DNA of 64,000 nt from PFJX01 sp040757575 (GTDB lineage Bacteria > Pseudomonadota > Gammaproteobacteria > Burkholderiales > Thiobacillaceae), in assembly GCA_040757575.1 (NCBI GenBank), contig JBFLXA010000001.1, positions 310,001 to 374,000 of the forward strand, in the 5' to 3' direction. The notes beneath the pieces are model-generated. The model saw only the letters and a list, made by a program, of their open reading frames with translations, searched no databases and had not been told where the DNA came from. Positions 16,651 through 25,135 of the stretch are shown here, in pieces (positions within the stretch are counted from its first letter, which is position 1; every line of letters begins with the position of its first letter). The translations under genes and the position numbers were made by a program.

Positions 16651-17694
16651 TCACTCGAACAACTGATCTTCCCGCCCCGGCTGCATGAGGCCGAAATGGC
16701 GCCAGGCCAGGGGCTGGGCCACCCGGCCCCGAGGGGTGCGGGCCAGGAAGCCCTGCTGGATGAGATAGGGTTCCAGCACGTCCTCGATGGTGTCCGCCGC
16801 CTCGCCGATGGCTGCCGCCACGTTCTCCAGCCCCACCGGGCCGCCGGCGAACTTCTCCAGCATGGCGGAGAGGAGCTTGCGATCCATCACGTCCAGGCCG
16901 GCGCTGTCCACTTCCAACATCTTCAGGGCCGCATCGGCGACGGCGTCGTCCACCCGGCCGCCGGCCTTCACTTCCGCATAGTCCCGCACCCGGCGCAGCA
17001 GGCGGTTGGCAATGCGGGGCGTGCCCCGGGAACGGCGGGCCACTTCGAAGGCTCCTTCCGGGGTAATGTCCACGTTCATCAACCGGGCGGAACGGGCGAC
17101 GATAAAGCCCAGTTCATCCGGGGTATAGAACTCCAGCCTGGCGACGATGCCGAACCGGTCCCGCAGGGGGTTGGTGAGCATGCCGGCGCGGGTGGTGGCC
17201 CCCACCAGGGTGAAGGGGGGCAGGTCCAGTTTCACGGAGCGGGCCGCCGGCCCTTCGCCGATCATGATGTCCAGCTGGAAATCCTCCAGGGCCGGGTAGA
17301 GGATTTCCTCCACCACGGGCGAAAGCCGGTGGATCTCGTCGATGAACAGGACGTCGTGGGGCTCCAGGTTGGTGAGCAGGGCCGCCAGGTCTCCTGCCCG
17401 CTCCAGCACCGGCCCGGAGGTCTGGCGCATGTTCACGCCCATTTCCTTGGCGATGATGTGAGCCAGGGTGGTCTTGCCCAGGCCCGGGGGGCCGAACAGC
17501 AGCACATGGTCCAGGGCCTCAGCCCGGTTCCTGGCGGCCTGGATGAAGATTTCAAGCTGCTCCCGGGCCCGGGCCTGACCCACGTATTCGGCCAGACGCT
17601 GGGGCCGCAGGGCACGCTCGAATACTTCTTCTTCCCGTGACACGGGGGACGGTGCGATGACACGCTCGGCAGAAAATTTGTCAGGTTCCAGCAT
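16651..17694 (-). CDS. ruvB: Holliday junction branch-migration helicase RuvB
   Basis: This 347-residue AAA+ ATPase drives branch migration of Holliday junctions bound by RuvA. Walker A is GPPGLGKTTLA (about 68-78) and Walker B LFIDEIHRL. The sensor region is GATTRAGMLTNPLRDRFGI, and the C-terminal winged helix ends TPRGRVAQPLAWRHFG. It follows ruvA by nine bases. Confidence 0.97.
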   Translation of the reverse strand: MLEPDKFSAERVIAPSPVSREEEVFERALRPQRLAEYVGQARAREQLEIFIQAARNRAEALDHVLLFGPPGLGKTTLAHIIAKEMGVNMRQTSGPVLERAGDLAALLTNLEPHDVLFIDEIHRLSPVVEEILYPALEDFQLDIMIGEGPAARSVKLDLPPFTLVGATTRAGMLTNPLRDRFGIVARLEFYTPDELGFIVARSARLMNVDITPEGAFEVARRSRGTPRIANRLLRRVRDYAEVKAGGRVDDAVADAALKMLEVDSAGLDVMDRKLLSAMLEKFAGGPVGLENVAAAIGEAADTIEDVLEPYLIQQGFLARTPRGRVAQPLAWRHFGLMQPGREDQLFE

Positions 17695-17703
17695 GGGGCC
17701 AGT

Positions 17704-18288
17704 TTACTTTTTCACCAACAACTTGAGGGCCTGGCGGATGGATTCTTCCAGGCCCAGACCTTCCGGCAATTGTTTCAGAGTGGGCAGGGCCTCCTTTTCG
17801 GAATAGCCCAGGGCCAGGAGGGCGTTCAAGGCATCTGCGGCCACGCCCGCCGGAGAGGTCAGGGCGCCCGCAGCCTGGGGCAGGGCGTCCGCCAGCTTGC
17901 CCTTGAGCTCAAGCAACAACCGCTCCGCCGTCTTTTTGCCGATGCCAGGCACCTTGGTCAGCCGGCCGGATTCCTGTAGTGCCACGCACTGGGCCAGTTC
18001 GTCCACCGACAGACCGGACAGGACGGACAAAGCCAGCTTGGGGCCCACGCCGCTGATCTTGATGAGTTCGCGAAAGGCTGCCCGCTCCTTCTGGGTGAGA
18101 AAACCATATAACAACTGGGCATCCTCTCGCACCACGAAGTGGGTCAGCAGGGTGACCCGTTCCCCCAGGGCCGGCAGGTTGAAGAAGGTGCTCATGGGCA
18201 CCTCCACCTCGTAGCCCAGACCGGCGGCCTCCACTACCACCTGGGGCGGCTGCTTTTCCAGCAGGGCGCCGCTGATGCGTCCGATCAT
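17704..18288 (-). CDS. ruvA: Holliday junction DNA helicase subunit RuvA
   Basis: The 194-residue protein binds four-way junctions as a tetramer. It has an OB-fold N-terminal domain (MIGRISGALLEKQPPQVVVEA), tandem helix-hairpin-helix motifs (KISGVGPKLALSVLSG and VPGIGKKTAERLLLEL), and a C-terminal RuvB-binding domain. Its ATG overlaps the stop of the prenyltransferase gene. Confidence 0.96.
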   Translation of the reverse strand: MIGRISGALLEKQPPQVVVEAAGLGYEVEVPMSTFFNLPALGERVTLLTHFVVREDAQLLYGFLTQKERAAFRELIKISGVGPKLALSVLSGLSVDELAQCVALQESGRLTKVPGIGKKTAERLLLELKGKLADALPQAAGALTSPAGVAADALNALLALGYSEKEALPTLKQLPEGLGLEESIRQALKLLVKK

Positions 18289-19241
18289 CGCTCACTCCAG
18301 AACAGGATGCCGGCCAGGATAACCGGTTGCAGGTGGGCCGCGAGTATGGTCATGCGGATGGCCGGCGCCAGACGCCCGGGCGTCGCCGCATGGGCAACCA
18401 GCAGCCGCCCCGCCTGGAGGGCCGGCACCATGCCCAGCAGGGACAGCAATCCCCAGACGGGCAAGGTCCCGGCCAGCACGCCCCCGGCCAAGGCTGCCCC
18501 GGCCAGGGCCAGGATCAGCCAATACCCCCGGGTCGCCACGGCCGGCTCCAGCCGCACCACCCAATGCCACTTGCCCACCAGCCTATCCGCCTCCCGGTCA
18601 GGAAACTGGTTGATGTAAAGCACATTGGTCACCAGCAGGGCATAGGGCAGGCCGGCAATCCAGGGCAAGGCATCGAAATACCCTTGCTGCACATAGGCGC
18701 TGCCCGCCACCACCAGCAAAAAACCTGCCGCCACGCAGATTTCCCCCAGGCCCCGGCTGTTTAGCTTGAGGGGCGGGGCGGAATAGGCCCAGCCGATCAG
18801 CAAACCCGCCAGGCCAATCCAGAACAAGCCTGCTCCGGCGGCCTGGATGAGCCCCAGCCCCCCCACCGTCACGGCGGCAAACAGGGCCAGGCCATAGGCC
18901 AGGGTCTGGCGGGGCGACAGGACCCCGTTCTGGATAAACCGGGACCCACCGGTGAAGGGAAACAAGCGGCCAGTGTTGGCGGCGTCCGTACCGTTCAAAT
19001 GGTCGTAGTAATCATTGAGCACATTGACGCCAGCATGGGCCAGCAAAGCCAGCAACAGGGTCAGGGCGGCAAGCCCCCCGTGCAGGACAGGCGCCAGGGA
19101 AAACCCCAGCAGGCAGCCCGCCAGGGTGATGGTGAGAAAGGCCGGACGGGTGGCCAGCAGGTAACGCAGGAGGGGATTCTTCAGCGCCTGGAGGCTGGGC
19201 TCCCGGGGTGCGCGGGGCGCCGTCGTAGAGAAATCGCTCAT
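18285..19241 (-). CDS. UbiA-family prenyltransferase (MenA-like)
   Basis: The 318-residue integral membrane protein has about eight or nine helices. It carries the first aspartate-rich motif NVLNDYYDHLNGTD (about 74-87) and a second in INQFPDREADRLVGK (about 211-225), as in UbiA enzymes that attach isoprenoid chains to aromatic or quinone precursors. The NDYYD form and overall length resemble 1,4-dihydroxy-2-naphthoate prenyltransferase (MenA) more than UbiA, but the substrate cannot be decided from sequence. It overlaps ruvC upstream and ruvA downstream by four bases each, so it sits inside the ruv operon. Confidence 0.75.
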   Translation of the reverse strand: MSDFSTTAPRAPREPSLQALKNPLLRYLLATRPAFLTITLAGCLLGFSLAPVLHGGLAALTLLLALLAHAGVNVLNDYYDHLNGTDAANTGRLFPFTGGSRFIQNGVLSPRQTLAYGLALFAAVTVGGLGLIQAAGAGLFWIGLAGLLIGWAYSAPPLKLNSRGLGEICVAAGFLLVVAGSAYVQQGYFDALPWIAGLPYALLVTNVLYINQFPDREADRLVGKWHWVVRLEPAVATRGYWLILALAGAALAGGVLAGTLPVWGLLSLLGMVPALQAGRLLVAHAATPGRLAPAIRMTILAAHLQPVILAGILFWSER

Positions 19242-19756
19242 GACATCCGCCCCGCCCGACGCCGGCCCCCGGCACCGATGAGCCCCCCCAGCCCCAGGCC
19301 CCCATGGGCGTGGCAGATGGCGCAGGCCAGGGCATCCGCCGCATCGGGCCGGGGATCGCCGGGCAGGTTCAAAAGGCGTTTCACCATATGCTGCACCTGG
19401 GTCTTGTCGGCGTGGCCGTTGCCCACCACCGCCTGCTTCACCTGCAAGGCGGTGTATTCGAACACCGGCTGGCTGGCCTGGGTGAGGGCTGCGATGGCCG
19501 CCCCCCTGGCCTGTCCCAGCAGCAGGGTGGACTGGGGGTTGACGTTGACGAACACTTTCTCGATGGCGGCGGCGTCCGGCTGAAAGTGGGCGAGAATTTC
19601 CGCCACCCCTTCAAACAGAATCTTGATGCGGCCGGGCAACTCGCCCGTCTCCGTCTTGATGACGCCGCTCCCCAGATAGGTGAGGCGCTGCCCCACCTTT
19701 TCGATGACCCCGTAGCCGGTGACACGCAGGCCGGGGTCAATGCCGAGGATGCGCAA
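19238..19756 (-). CDS. ruvC: Crossover junction endodeoxyribonuclease RuvC
   Basis: This 172-residue RNase H-fold nuclease resolves Holliday junctions. The first catalytic aspartate is in RILGIDPGLRVTGYG. A central glutamate lies in AAIEKVFVNVNPQSTLLLGQARG, and the C-terminal acidic pair in DPRPDAADALACAICHAH. It is the first gene of ruvC-prenyltransferase-ruvA-ruvB and follows yebC by six bases. Confidence 0.96.
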   Translation of the reverse strand: MRILGIDPGLRVTGYGVIEKVGQRLTYLGSGVIKTETGELPGRIKILFEGVAEILAHFQPDAAAIEKVFVNVNPQSTLLLGQARGAAIAALTQASQPVFEYTALQVKQAVVGNGHADKTQVQHMVKRLLNLPGDPRPDAADALACAICHAHGGLGLGGLIGAGGRRRAGRMS

Positions 19757-19762
19757 GCGGCC

Positions 19763-20494
19763 TCACGCGTCCGGCAGGATGGCGGAGGTGTACACCTCCT
19801 GCACGTCGTCCAGGTCGTCCAGCATGTCCAGCATCTTCTGGAACTTCACTGCGTCGTCGCCGGTGACGTCGGTCTCGTTCAGGGCCTTCATGGTGATTTC
19901 CGCCATGACGGGCTTGAAGCCGGCCTTTTCCAGGGCTTCCTTTACGGTGGCCAGGTCGCCGGTGGGGGCGGTGAGGATCTCGATGGAACCGTCATCGTTG
20001 CTGATCACATCCTCGGCCCCGGCTTCCAGGGCGGCTTCCATAACGGCGTCCTCGTCGGCGCCCGGTTCCAGGATGATCTGGCCGCAGTGCTTGAACTGGA
20101 AGGCCACGCAGCCGTCGGTGCCCATGTTGCCGCCGTGCTTGGACATGGCGTGGCGCACGTCCGCCACGGTACGCACCCGGTTGTCCGTCAGGCAGTCGAC
20201 GATCACCGCCGCGCCGCCGGGGCCGTAGCCTTCGTAGCGGATTTCCTCGTAGTTCACCCCTTCCAGCTCGCCGGTGCCTTTCTTGACGGCCCGGTCGATG
20301 TTGTCGTTGGGCATGTTCTCACCCTTGGCCTTGTCAATGGCCAAGCGCAGGCGGGGGTTGAAGTTGGGGTCACCGCCGCCCATCTTGGCGGCCACGGTGA
20401 TTTCCTTGGCGTAGCGGGAGAATATGCGGCCCCGCTTTTCGTCCTGACGACCCTTGCGGTGCTGGATGTTTGCCCATTTGGAATGACCGGCCAT
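19763..20494 (-). CDS. yebC: YebC/PmpR family protein
   Basis: The 243-residue protein begins MAGHSKWANIQHRKGRQDEKRGRIFSRYAKEI, the invariant YebC signature, and includes GYGPGGAAVIVDCLTDNR. Members act as transcription regulators or help ribosomes at proline stalls. It heads the ruv operon, the usual place for it. Confidence 0.95.
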   Translation of the reverse strand: MAGHSKWANIQHRKGRQDEKRGRIFSRYAKEITVAAKMGGGDPNFNPRLRLAIDKAKGENMPNDNIDRAVKKGTGELEGVNYEEIRYEGYGPGGAAVIVDCLTDNRVRTVADVRHAMSKHGGNMGTDGCVAFQFKHCGQIILEPGADEDAVMEAALEAGAEDVISNDDGSIEILTAPTGDLATVKEALEKAGFKPVMAEITMKALNETDVTGDDAVKFQKMLDMLDDLDDVQEVYTSAILPDA

Positions 20495-20577
20495 GCTCGA
20501 AAACCTCGTAACGCGTGAAAAAGTTGCGGGATTTTAGCCGAACAGGCCGGTAAACCTGGCTTACTCGTTCAGCCGCC

Positions 20578-20961
20578 CTACTCGTTCATTTCCAGGACCT
20601 CGGCGGCCGCAGGCAGGCTGTGGGCCTTCACGTCCCCCCGTTGCTGCCGGCTGTATTCCTCCAGCCGCCGCTTGGCCACATCGAAGGCATCCCGCAAGGC
20701 CACGTAGACGTCTTCGTGGGCATGGCTTTGATGATGGTGCCCCTTGCTAACCACCAGTTCACCGCCGGGCACCGTCAGATCGATGCGCACGTGGAACAGC
20801 TTGCCTTGGTGCTTGTGCTCGTGGGGGGCTTCCACCACCACCCGGATGCCCATGACGTGCTGATAGAAGCGATCCAGTTTTTCTGCTTTTTCGCGGATGC
20901 GGGTTTCCAGGGCCTCGGAAGTGTCCATATGCCGGAACGTGATTTCCAGTGGGATACGCAT
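20578..20961 (-). CDS. hpf: Ribosome hibernation promoting factor (short HPF/RaiA family)
   Basis: The 127-residue protein has the single HPF/RaiA domain: MRIPLEITFRHMDTSEALETRIREKAEKLDRFY at the start, then VRIDLTVPGGELVV and a HEDVYVALRDAFDVAKRRLEEY helix. It binds the small subunit and dimerises ribosomes in stationary phase. The start at 20961 matches the family N-terminus and has GGAG upstream. The frame stays open for 62 further codons upstream, across a strong hairpin, and I treat that as leader. Confidence 0.85.
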   Translation of the reverse strand: MRIPLEITFRHMDTSEALETRIREKAEKLDRFYQHVMGIRVVVEAPHEHKHQGKLFHVRIDLTVPGGELVVSKGHHHQSHAHEDVYVALRDAFDVAKRRLEEYSRQQRGDVKAHSLPAAAEVLEMNE

Positions 20962-21004
20962 GATCCGTTCTCCATGGTTATGGGTTGATGGAACCTGGCG
21001 ACAT

Positions 21005-21079
21005 GAAAAAGCCCCCCGAAACCCCGCCCCGCAGAACCCGCCACCGGGCAGGTAATGCAGGGAAAGGGTCGAGGGGCTT
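21005..21079 (-). terminator. Strong terminator-like hairpin in the hpf leader
   Basis: On the minus strand AAGCCCCTCGA (21069-21079) pairs with a TCGGGGGGCTT arm (21009-21019), with one G-U pair and extra CCC/GGG pairs inside. TTTTT follows directly. It ends about 44 nt before the hpf start, so it would act as an attenuator or terminator of upstream transcription. Confidence 0.55.
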
Positions 21080-21189
21080 GTAGGTCTGATTCTCATGGTT
21101 CCACTTTCAACATAGCCCGCCTTCCGGCACTTGCCATGGCCCTGCAATAATGGCCGCTCCTTGACCTCCCCAAATCACTGCACACCGCC

Positions 21190-22734
21190 ATGACCGACAG
21201 CCTGCTCATCGCCAAGCACGTCCAAGCCAGCGCCCAGACCGAGATTGCCCTCCTGCCCCGCATGGCCAACCGCCACGGCCTCGTCACCGGCGCCACGGGC
21301 ACCGGCAAGACCGTGACCCTGCAAACCCTGGCGGAAAGCTTCTCCCGCATCGGCGTGCCGGTGTTCCTGTCGGACATCAAGGGCGACCTCTCCGGCATCA
21401 GCCAGTCCGGCGGCGGCAACGTCAAGGTGGAAGAACGGCTGAAACTGCTGGAACTGGACACCGCCTACGAAGGCTATCCCGTCACCTTCTGGGACGTATG
21501 GGGCGAGCAAGGCCACCCGGTGCGGGCCACCATCTCCGACATGGGGCCCCTGCTCCTGAGCCGCATGCTGAATCTGAACGAAGTCCAGGAGGGCGTGCTG
21601 AACCTGGTGTTCAAGATCGCCGACGAGGCGGGCCTGCTGCTTCTGGACCTGAAGGACCTGCGGGCCATGCTGCAATTCGTGGCGGAAAACGCCAAATCCT
21701 TCACCACCGAATACGGCAACATCTCCGCCGCCAGCGTGGGGGCCATCCAGCGGGGCCTGCTCACCCTGGAGAACCAGGGGGGCGAGGCCCTGTTCGGCGA
21801 ACCCATGCTCAACATCGCCGACCTGATGCAGACGGACAGCGGCAAAGGCGTCATCAACATCCTGGCCGCCGACAAGCTCATGCAGTCTCCCAAGGCCTAC
21901 GCCACCCTGCTGCTGTGGCTCCTGGCGGAACTGTTCGAGAACCTGCCGGAAGCAGGCGACCTGGACAAGCCCAAGATGGTGTTCTTCTTCGACGAGGCAC
22001 ACCTGCTGTTCGACGAAGCCCCCAAGGTGCTCATCGACAAGGTGGAACAGGTGGTGCGACTCATCCGTTCCAAGGGCGTGGGCGTGTACTTCGTCACCCA
22101 GAACCCCGCAGACGTGCCGGACGAGGTGCTGGGCCAGCTGGGCAACCGGGTGCAGCACGCCCTGCGGGCCTTCTCGCCCAAGGACCAGAAGGCCGTGCGG
22201 GCCGCCGCCGAGACCATGCGGGACAACCCGGACCTGAACGAAGCCGAGGCCATCACCGAACTGGGAGTGGGCGAGGCCCTGGTATCCCTGCTGGACGAGA
22301 AGGGCCGGCCCGGCATCGTGCAACGGGCCTACATCGTGCCCCCCCGAGGCCAAATCGGCCCCATCACCGAGGCCCAGCGCCGCCAGCTGATGCAGACCTC
22401 CCTGGTGGCCGGCGTCTACGAAAAGGCCGTGGACCGGGAATCCGCCTACGAAGTGATCAAGGCACGCAGCGAAGCCGCCGCCGCCGAACAGGTCGCCCAG
22501 GAACAGGCTGCGGCCGAGGCCAAGGCCGCTGCCCAGGCCCCCGCCGGTGGGTCCGGCGGCGGCCTGGGTGGCATGCTGGGGGACCTGCTGGGGGGCGCCC
22601 CGGCCGCCGGCGGCCGCCGCCGGGAAGGCGTGGTGGAAGCCCTGGCCAAGAGCGCCGCCCGTTCCGTGGGCAGCCAGGTGGGCCGGGCCATCATCCGCGG
22701 GGTGCTGGGCAGTTTGCTGGGGGGCAAGCGGTGA
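21190..22734 (+). CDS. HerA-like ATPase of the YjgR/DUF853 family
   Basis: The 514-residue protein has Walker A GATGTGKTVTLQ (about 35-46), Walker B VFFFDEAHLLF (about 264-274), and the VYFVTQNPADVP sensor region of FtsK/HerA-type P-loop ATPases. The C-terminus is a Gly/Ala-rich low-complexity tail ending in a short basic helix, as in YjgR. Its cellular role is not established. It is divergent from hpf and overlaps the downstream methyltransferase by GTGA. Confidence 0.85.
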   Translation: MTDSLLIAKHVQASAQTEIALLPRMANRHGLVTGATGTGKTVTLQTLAESFSRIGVPVFLSDIKGDLSGISQSGGGNVKVEERLKLLELDTAYEGYPVTFWDVWGEQGHPVRATISDMGPLLLSRMLNLNEVQEGVLNLVFKIADEAGLLLLDLKDLRAMLQFVAENAKSFTTEYGNISAASVGAIQRGLLTLENQGGEALFGEPMLNIADLMQTDSGKGVINILAADKLMQSPKAYATLLLWLLAELFENLPEAGDLDKPKMVFFFDEAHLLFDEAPKVLIDKVEQVVRLIRSKGVGVYFVTQNPADVPDEVLGQLGNRVQHALRAFSPKDQKAVRAAAETMRDNPDLNEAEAITELGVGEALVSLLDEKGRPGIVQRAYIVPPRGQIGPITEAQRRQLMQTSLVAGVYEKAVDRESAYEVIKARSEAAAAEQVAQEQAAAEAKAAAQAPAGGSGGGLGGMLGDLLGGAPAAGGRRREGVVEALAKSAARSVGSQVGRAIIRGVLGSLLGGKR

Positions 22735-23375
22735 GCCAGCCGGAAAAAGTCGTCCTCGACGCCAGCCACTTTGACAGCAAGGCCCGCCAGTGGGACGAGA
22801 ACCCCGTATTCGTGGAACGGGCCCGGAAGATCGCCGACGGCCTGCGGGCCCGGGTGCCCCTCTCCCCCGCCATGACCGCCCTGGATTACGGCAGCGGTTC
22901 GGGCCTGTTGAGCTTTCCCCTCAAGGATGAACTGGGCCACATCACCCTGTCGGACACCTCCGCCGGCATGCTGGCCGTGGCCCAGGAAAAAATCGACGCC
23001 CAGGGGGTGAAGAACATGAGCACCCTGCAAGCCGACCTGTCGGTTGCGGGCCTGCCCGACACCCGCTTCGACCTCATCTACTCCAGCATGGCCCTGCACC
23101 ACATCCCCGACACGGAGGCCATCCTGGCCGCCTTCCACGCCCATCTGAACCCGGGCGGCTGGCTGGGCATCGCCGACCTGGACCAGGAAGACGGCAGCTT
23201 CCACGGCATCGAAGTGGACGTGCACCACGGCTTCGACCGGAACGCACTGGCAACCCGCCTCGGCCAGGCCGGCTTCACCCAGATCAGTTTCGACACCGTT
23301 TTCGAGATCGAGAAAGACAAGCCGGAAGGCAAGCGTGCCTACCCGGTGTTTCTGATGGTGGCGCGTAAGGCGTGA
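22731..23375 (+). CDS. Class I SAM-dependent methyltransferase
   Basis: The 214-residue protein starts at a GTG that overlaps the TGA of the YjgR-like gene. SAM motif I is ALDYGSGSGLLSF (about 45-57). FDLIYSSMALHHIPD is the motif IV region and LNPGGWLGIADLD a later strand. The substrate is unknown, and small molecules are more likely than DNA given the UbiE-like core. The same frame is open far upstream inside the YjgR gene, but that stretch is low-complexity shadow. Confidence 0.82.
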   Translation: MSQPEKVVLDASHFDSKARQWDENPVFVERARKIADGLRARVPLSPAMTALDYGSGSGLLSFPLKDELGHITLSDTSAGMLAVAQEKIDAQGVKNMSTLQADLSVAGLPDTRFDLIYSSMALHHIPDTEAILAAFHAHLNPGGWLGIADLDQEDGSFHGIEVDVHHGFDRNALATRLGQAGFTQISFDTVFEIEKDKPEGKRAYPVFLMVARKA

Positions 23376-23378
23376 AGA

Positions 23379-23735
23379 TCAGATCCGCGAACCCCGCTCG
23401 ACGATGATGCCCAGCTCCTTCACCCCCCGCAGGATGGCCAGCTTGCGCACGGCCACCCGCACCCAGGGGGCGCCGAATTCCCGGCGCACGATGTCGGCGA
23501 TGATTTCCCCCAGGGTTTCCACCAGGCGAATGTCCCGCTGGGCCACCACTTCCTGGATGCGGGCGGCCACCTTGCCGTAGTCGATGGTGTCGGCCACATC
23601 GTCGGTGTGGCCGGCCTTGTGGTCGTAGAGACCGATCTCGATATCCAGCATGACGGGCTGGGGCGCTTTGCGCTCCCATTCGTAGAGCCCGATAATCAGT
23701 TCGAGACGAAAGTCCCGCAGAAACAAGATATCCAT
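23379..23735 (-). CDS. folB: Dihydroneopterin aldolase
   Basis: The 118-residue enzyme of folate synthesis converts dihydroneopterin to 6-hydroxymethyl-dihydropterin. The signature MDILFLRDFRLELIIGLYEWER includes the FolB N-terminus, and LVETLGEIIADIV holds the catalytic-site glutamate. I start at 23735 because the family begins MDI(V/L)FL there. It converges with the methyltransferase, three bases apart, and diverges from plsY. Confidence 0.93.
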   Translation of the reverse strand: MDILFLRDFRLELIIGLYEWERKAPQPVMLDIEIGLYDHKAGHTDDVADTIDYGKVAARIQEVVAQRDIRLVETLGEIIADIVRREFGAPWVRVAVRKLAILRGVKELGIIVERGSRI

Positions 23736-23794
23736 GAAATCACGGCCTGAACGGCATACCAAAGGGCCGGAATTGTACGCATAACCCCATACAA

Positions 23795-24409
23795 ATGATT
23801 GAATCCACGCTGATTTTGCTTGCCTCCTACCTGCTGGGCTCCCTCTCCTTCGCCATCCTGGTGGCCAAGGCCTATGACCTGCCGGACCCCCGCAGCCACG
23901 GTTCCGGCAACCCGGGTGCCACCAACATGCTGCGCACCGGCAGGAAATCCGCCGCCGCCCTGACCTTGCTGGGGGATGCCCTGAAAGGCGCCGTGGCGGT
24001 GTGGCTGGCCCAGTGGGCCACGAGCGTGTCCGGACTGCCGGTGTATGTGCCTTATCTGGCGGCCCTGGCGGCCTTCCTGGGGCATCTGTTCCCGATCTTC
24101 TTCGGTTTCAAGGGGGGCAAGGGGGTGGCCACGGCCCTGGGGGTACTCATCGCCCTGGACCTGCGTTTGGGTGGGCTGTGCATCCTCACCTGGCTGGCGG
24201 TGTTCGCCGTGACCCGGGTTTCTTCCCTGTCCGCCCTGGTGGCCGCCACTCTGGCGCCGGTCTATGGCTATTATTTATTAGGACACGGGCCCGACACGAA
24301 GTACCTGGCCGGTATTCTGGCCACCCTGTCCCTGCTGGTGCTGGTGCGTCATCACAGCAATATCCGCAAACTGCTTTCCGGCGAGGAAAAGGCCTTCAAG
24401 AAACGCTAA
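23795..24409 (+). CDS. plsY: Glycerol-3-phosphate acyltransferase PlsY
   Basis: The 204-residue membrane enzyme transfers acyl chains from acyl-phosphate to glycerol-3-phosphate. Three family loops are visible: LLGSLSFAILVAK, the SHGSGNPGATNMLRTGRK phosphate-binding loop, and FGFKGGKGVATALG. It diverges from folB and is followed nine bases later by an orphan membrane gene. Confidence 0.95.
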   Translation: MIESTLILLASYLLGSLSFAILVAKAYDLPDPRSHGSGNPGATNMLRTGRKSAAALTLLGDALKGAVAVWLAQWATSVSGLPVYVPYLAALAAFLGHLFPIFFGFKGGKGVATALGVLIALDLRLGGLCILTWLAVFAVTRVSSLSALVAATLAPVYGYYLLGHGPDTKYLAGILATLSLLVLVRHHSNIRKLLSGEEKAFKKR

Positions 24410-24418
24410 CCCCAGACC

Positions 24419-25129
24419 ATGTTCGAAAAAACCATCGATTACGCCCGTGACAGTCTCATCTCCGCCTCCGAAGCGGCGGTGGACAAGGCGGGGGATCGCC
24501 TGGGCCAGGTGGTGGAAAACGCCAGCCAGGCCATCGACCAGAAACTGGAACGGATTTCCGAGGAATTGCACAGCCAGCGCAGCCTGACCAAGGACGACGT
24601 GCGGGAACTGGTGGATTACGCCGCCGACAAGCTGTCCGTGGTGCTGGACCAGCGCATCGCCGTCATGCGCCAGGAAATCACCGAACTGGTGCAGGAAAAA
24701 ACCGAGTATTTCAAATCCGAGATCGACGCCTTCTTCATCCAGCGCCAGCAGGACCTGGCCCGGGAACGCCGGCGCCTGGTGCTTAATATCGTCCTGGCGG
24801 CGGGGGCAGCCCTGGCCGTGGGTGCCGTCTCCCTGTTCTACAAGGGCGTGCAGGACTGGGATCTGCTGACGGTGTTCCGGGTCGTGCTGGCCGCCCTGGC
24901 GGGGGGCTGGGGCGTCTGGGTGGCGGTGAGCCTGATCCGGCGCTGGACCCTGATGTCAGAACACCGCAAGGACCTGTTTTTCCTGGCCGCCCGCTACTGG
25001 GGCTGGCTCCAGCCTTCCAGCGTGTTTTCCACCCTGCTGGTGCTGGCCCTGCTGGTGGTGTTGAGCGTGGCCCTGGCCTTTCCCAACGAACTGATGCAGT
25101 TCATCGGCCAGCCCATCCTCAGACCCTGA
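24419..25129 (+). CDS. Uncharacterised membrane protein with coiled-coil N-terminus
   Basis: I do not recognise this 236-residue protein. Residues 1-120 are charged and helical, with likely coiled coils (for example QKLERISEELHSQRSLTKDD and IDAFFIQRQQDLARERRRL). Three hydrophobic segments follow (about 121-142, 154-178 and 205-232), with RRWTLMSEHRKD between them. The layout suggests a membrane protein with a long cytoplasmic amphipathic region. It follows plsY by nine bases, so the two are probably co-transcribed, and it converges with tsaD. Confidence 0.6.
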   Translation: MFEKTIDYARDSLISASEAAVDKAGDRLGQVVENASQAIDQKLERISEELHSQRSLTKDDVRELVDYAADKLSVVLDQRIAVMRQEITELVQEKTEYFKSEIDAFFIQRQQDLARERRRLVLNIVLAAGAALAVGAVSLFYKGVQDWDLLTVFRVVLAALAGGWGVWVAVSLIRRWTLMSEHRKDLFFLAARYWGWLQPSSVFSTLLVLALLVVLSVALAFPNELMQFIGQPILRP

Positions 25130-25135
25130 AACGGG

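Noticed and set aside
21498..22730. Possible large N-terminal extension of the methyltransferase inside the YjgR-like gene
   Set aside because: The extra 411 residues are Arg/Gly/Pro-rich shadow of the HerA-like ATPase; a GTG at 22731 overlapping the previous stop gives a normal methyltransferase.
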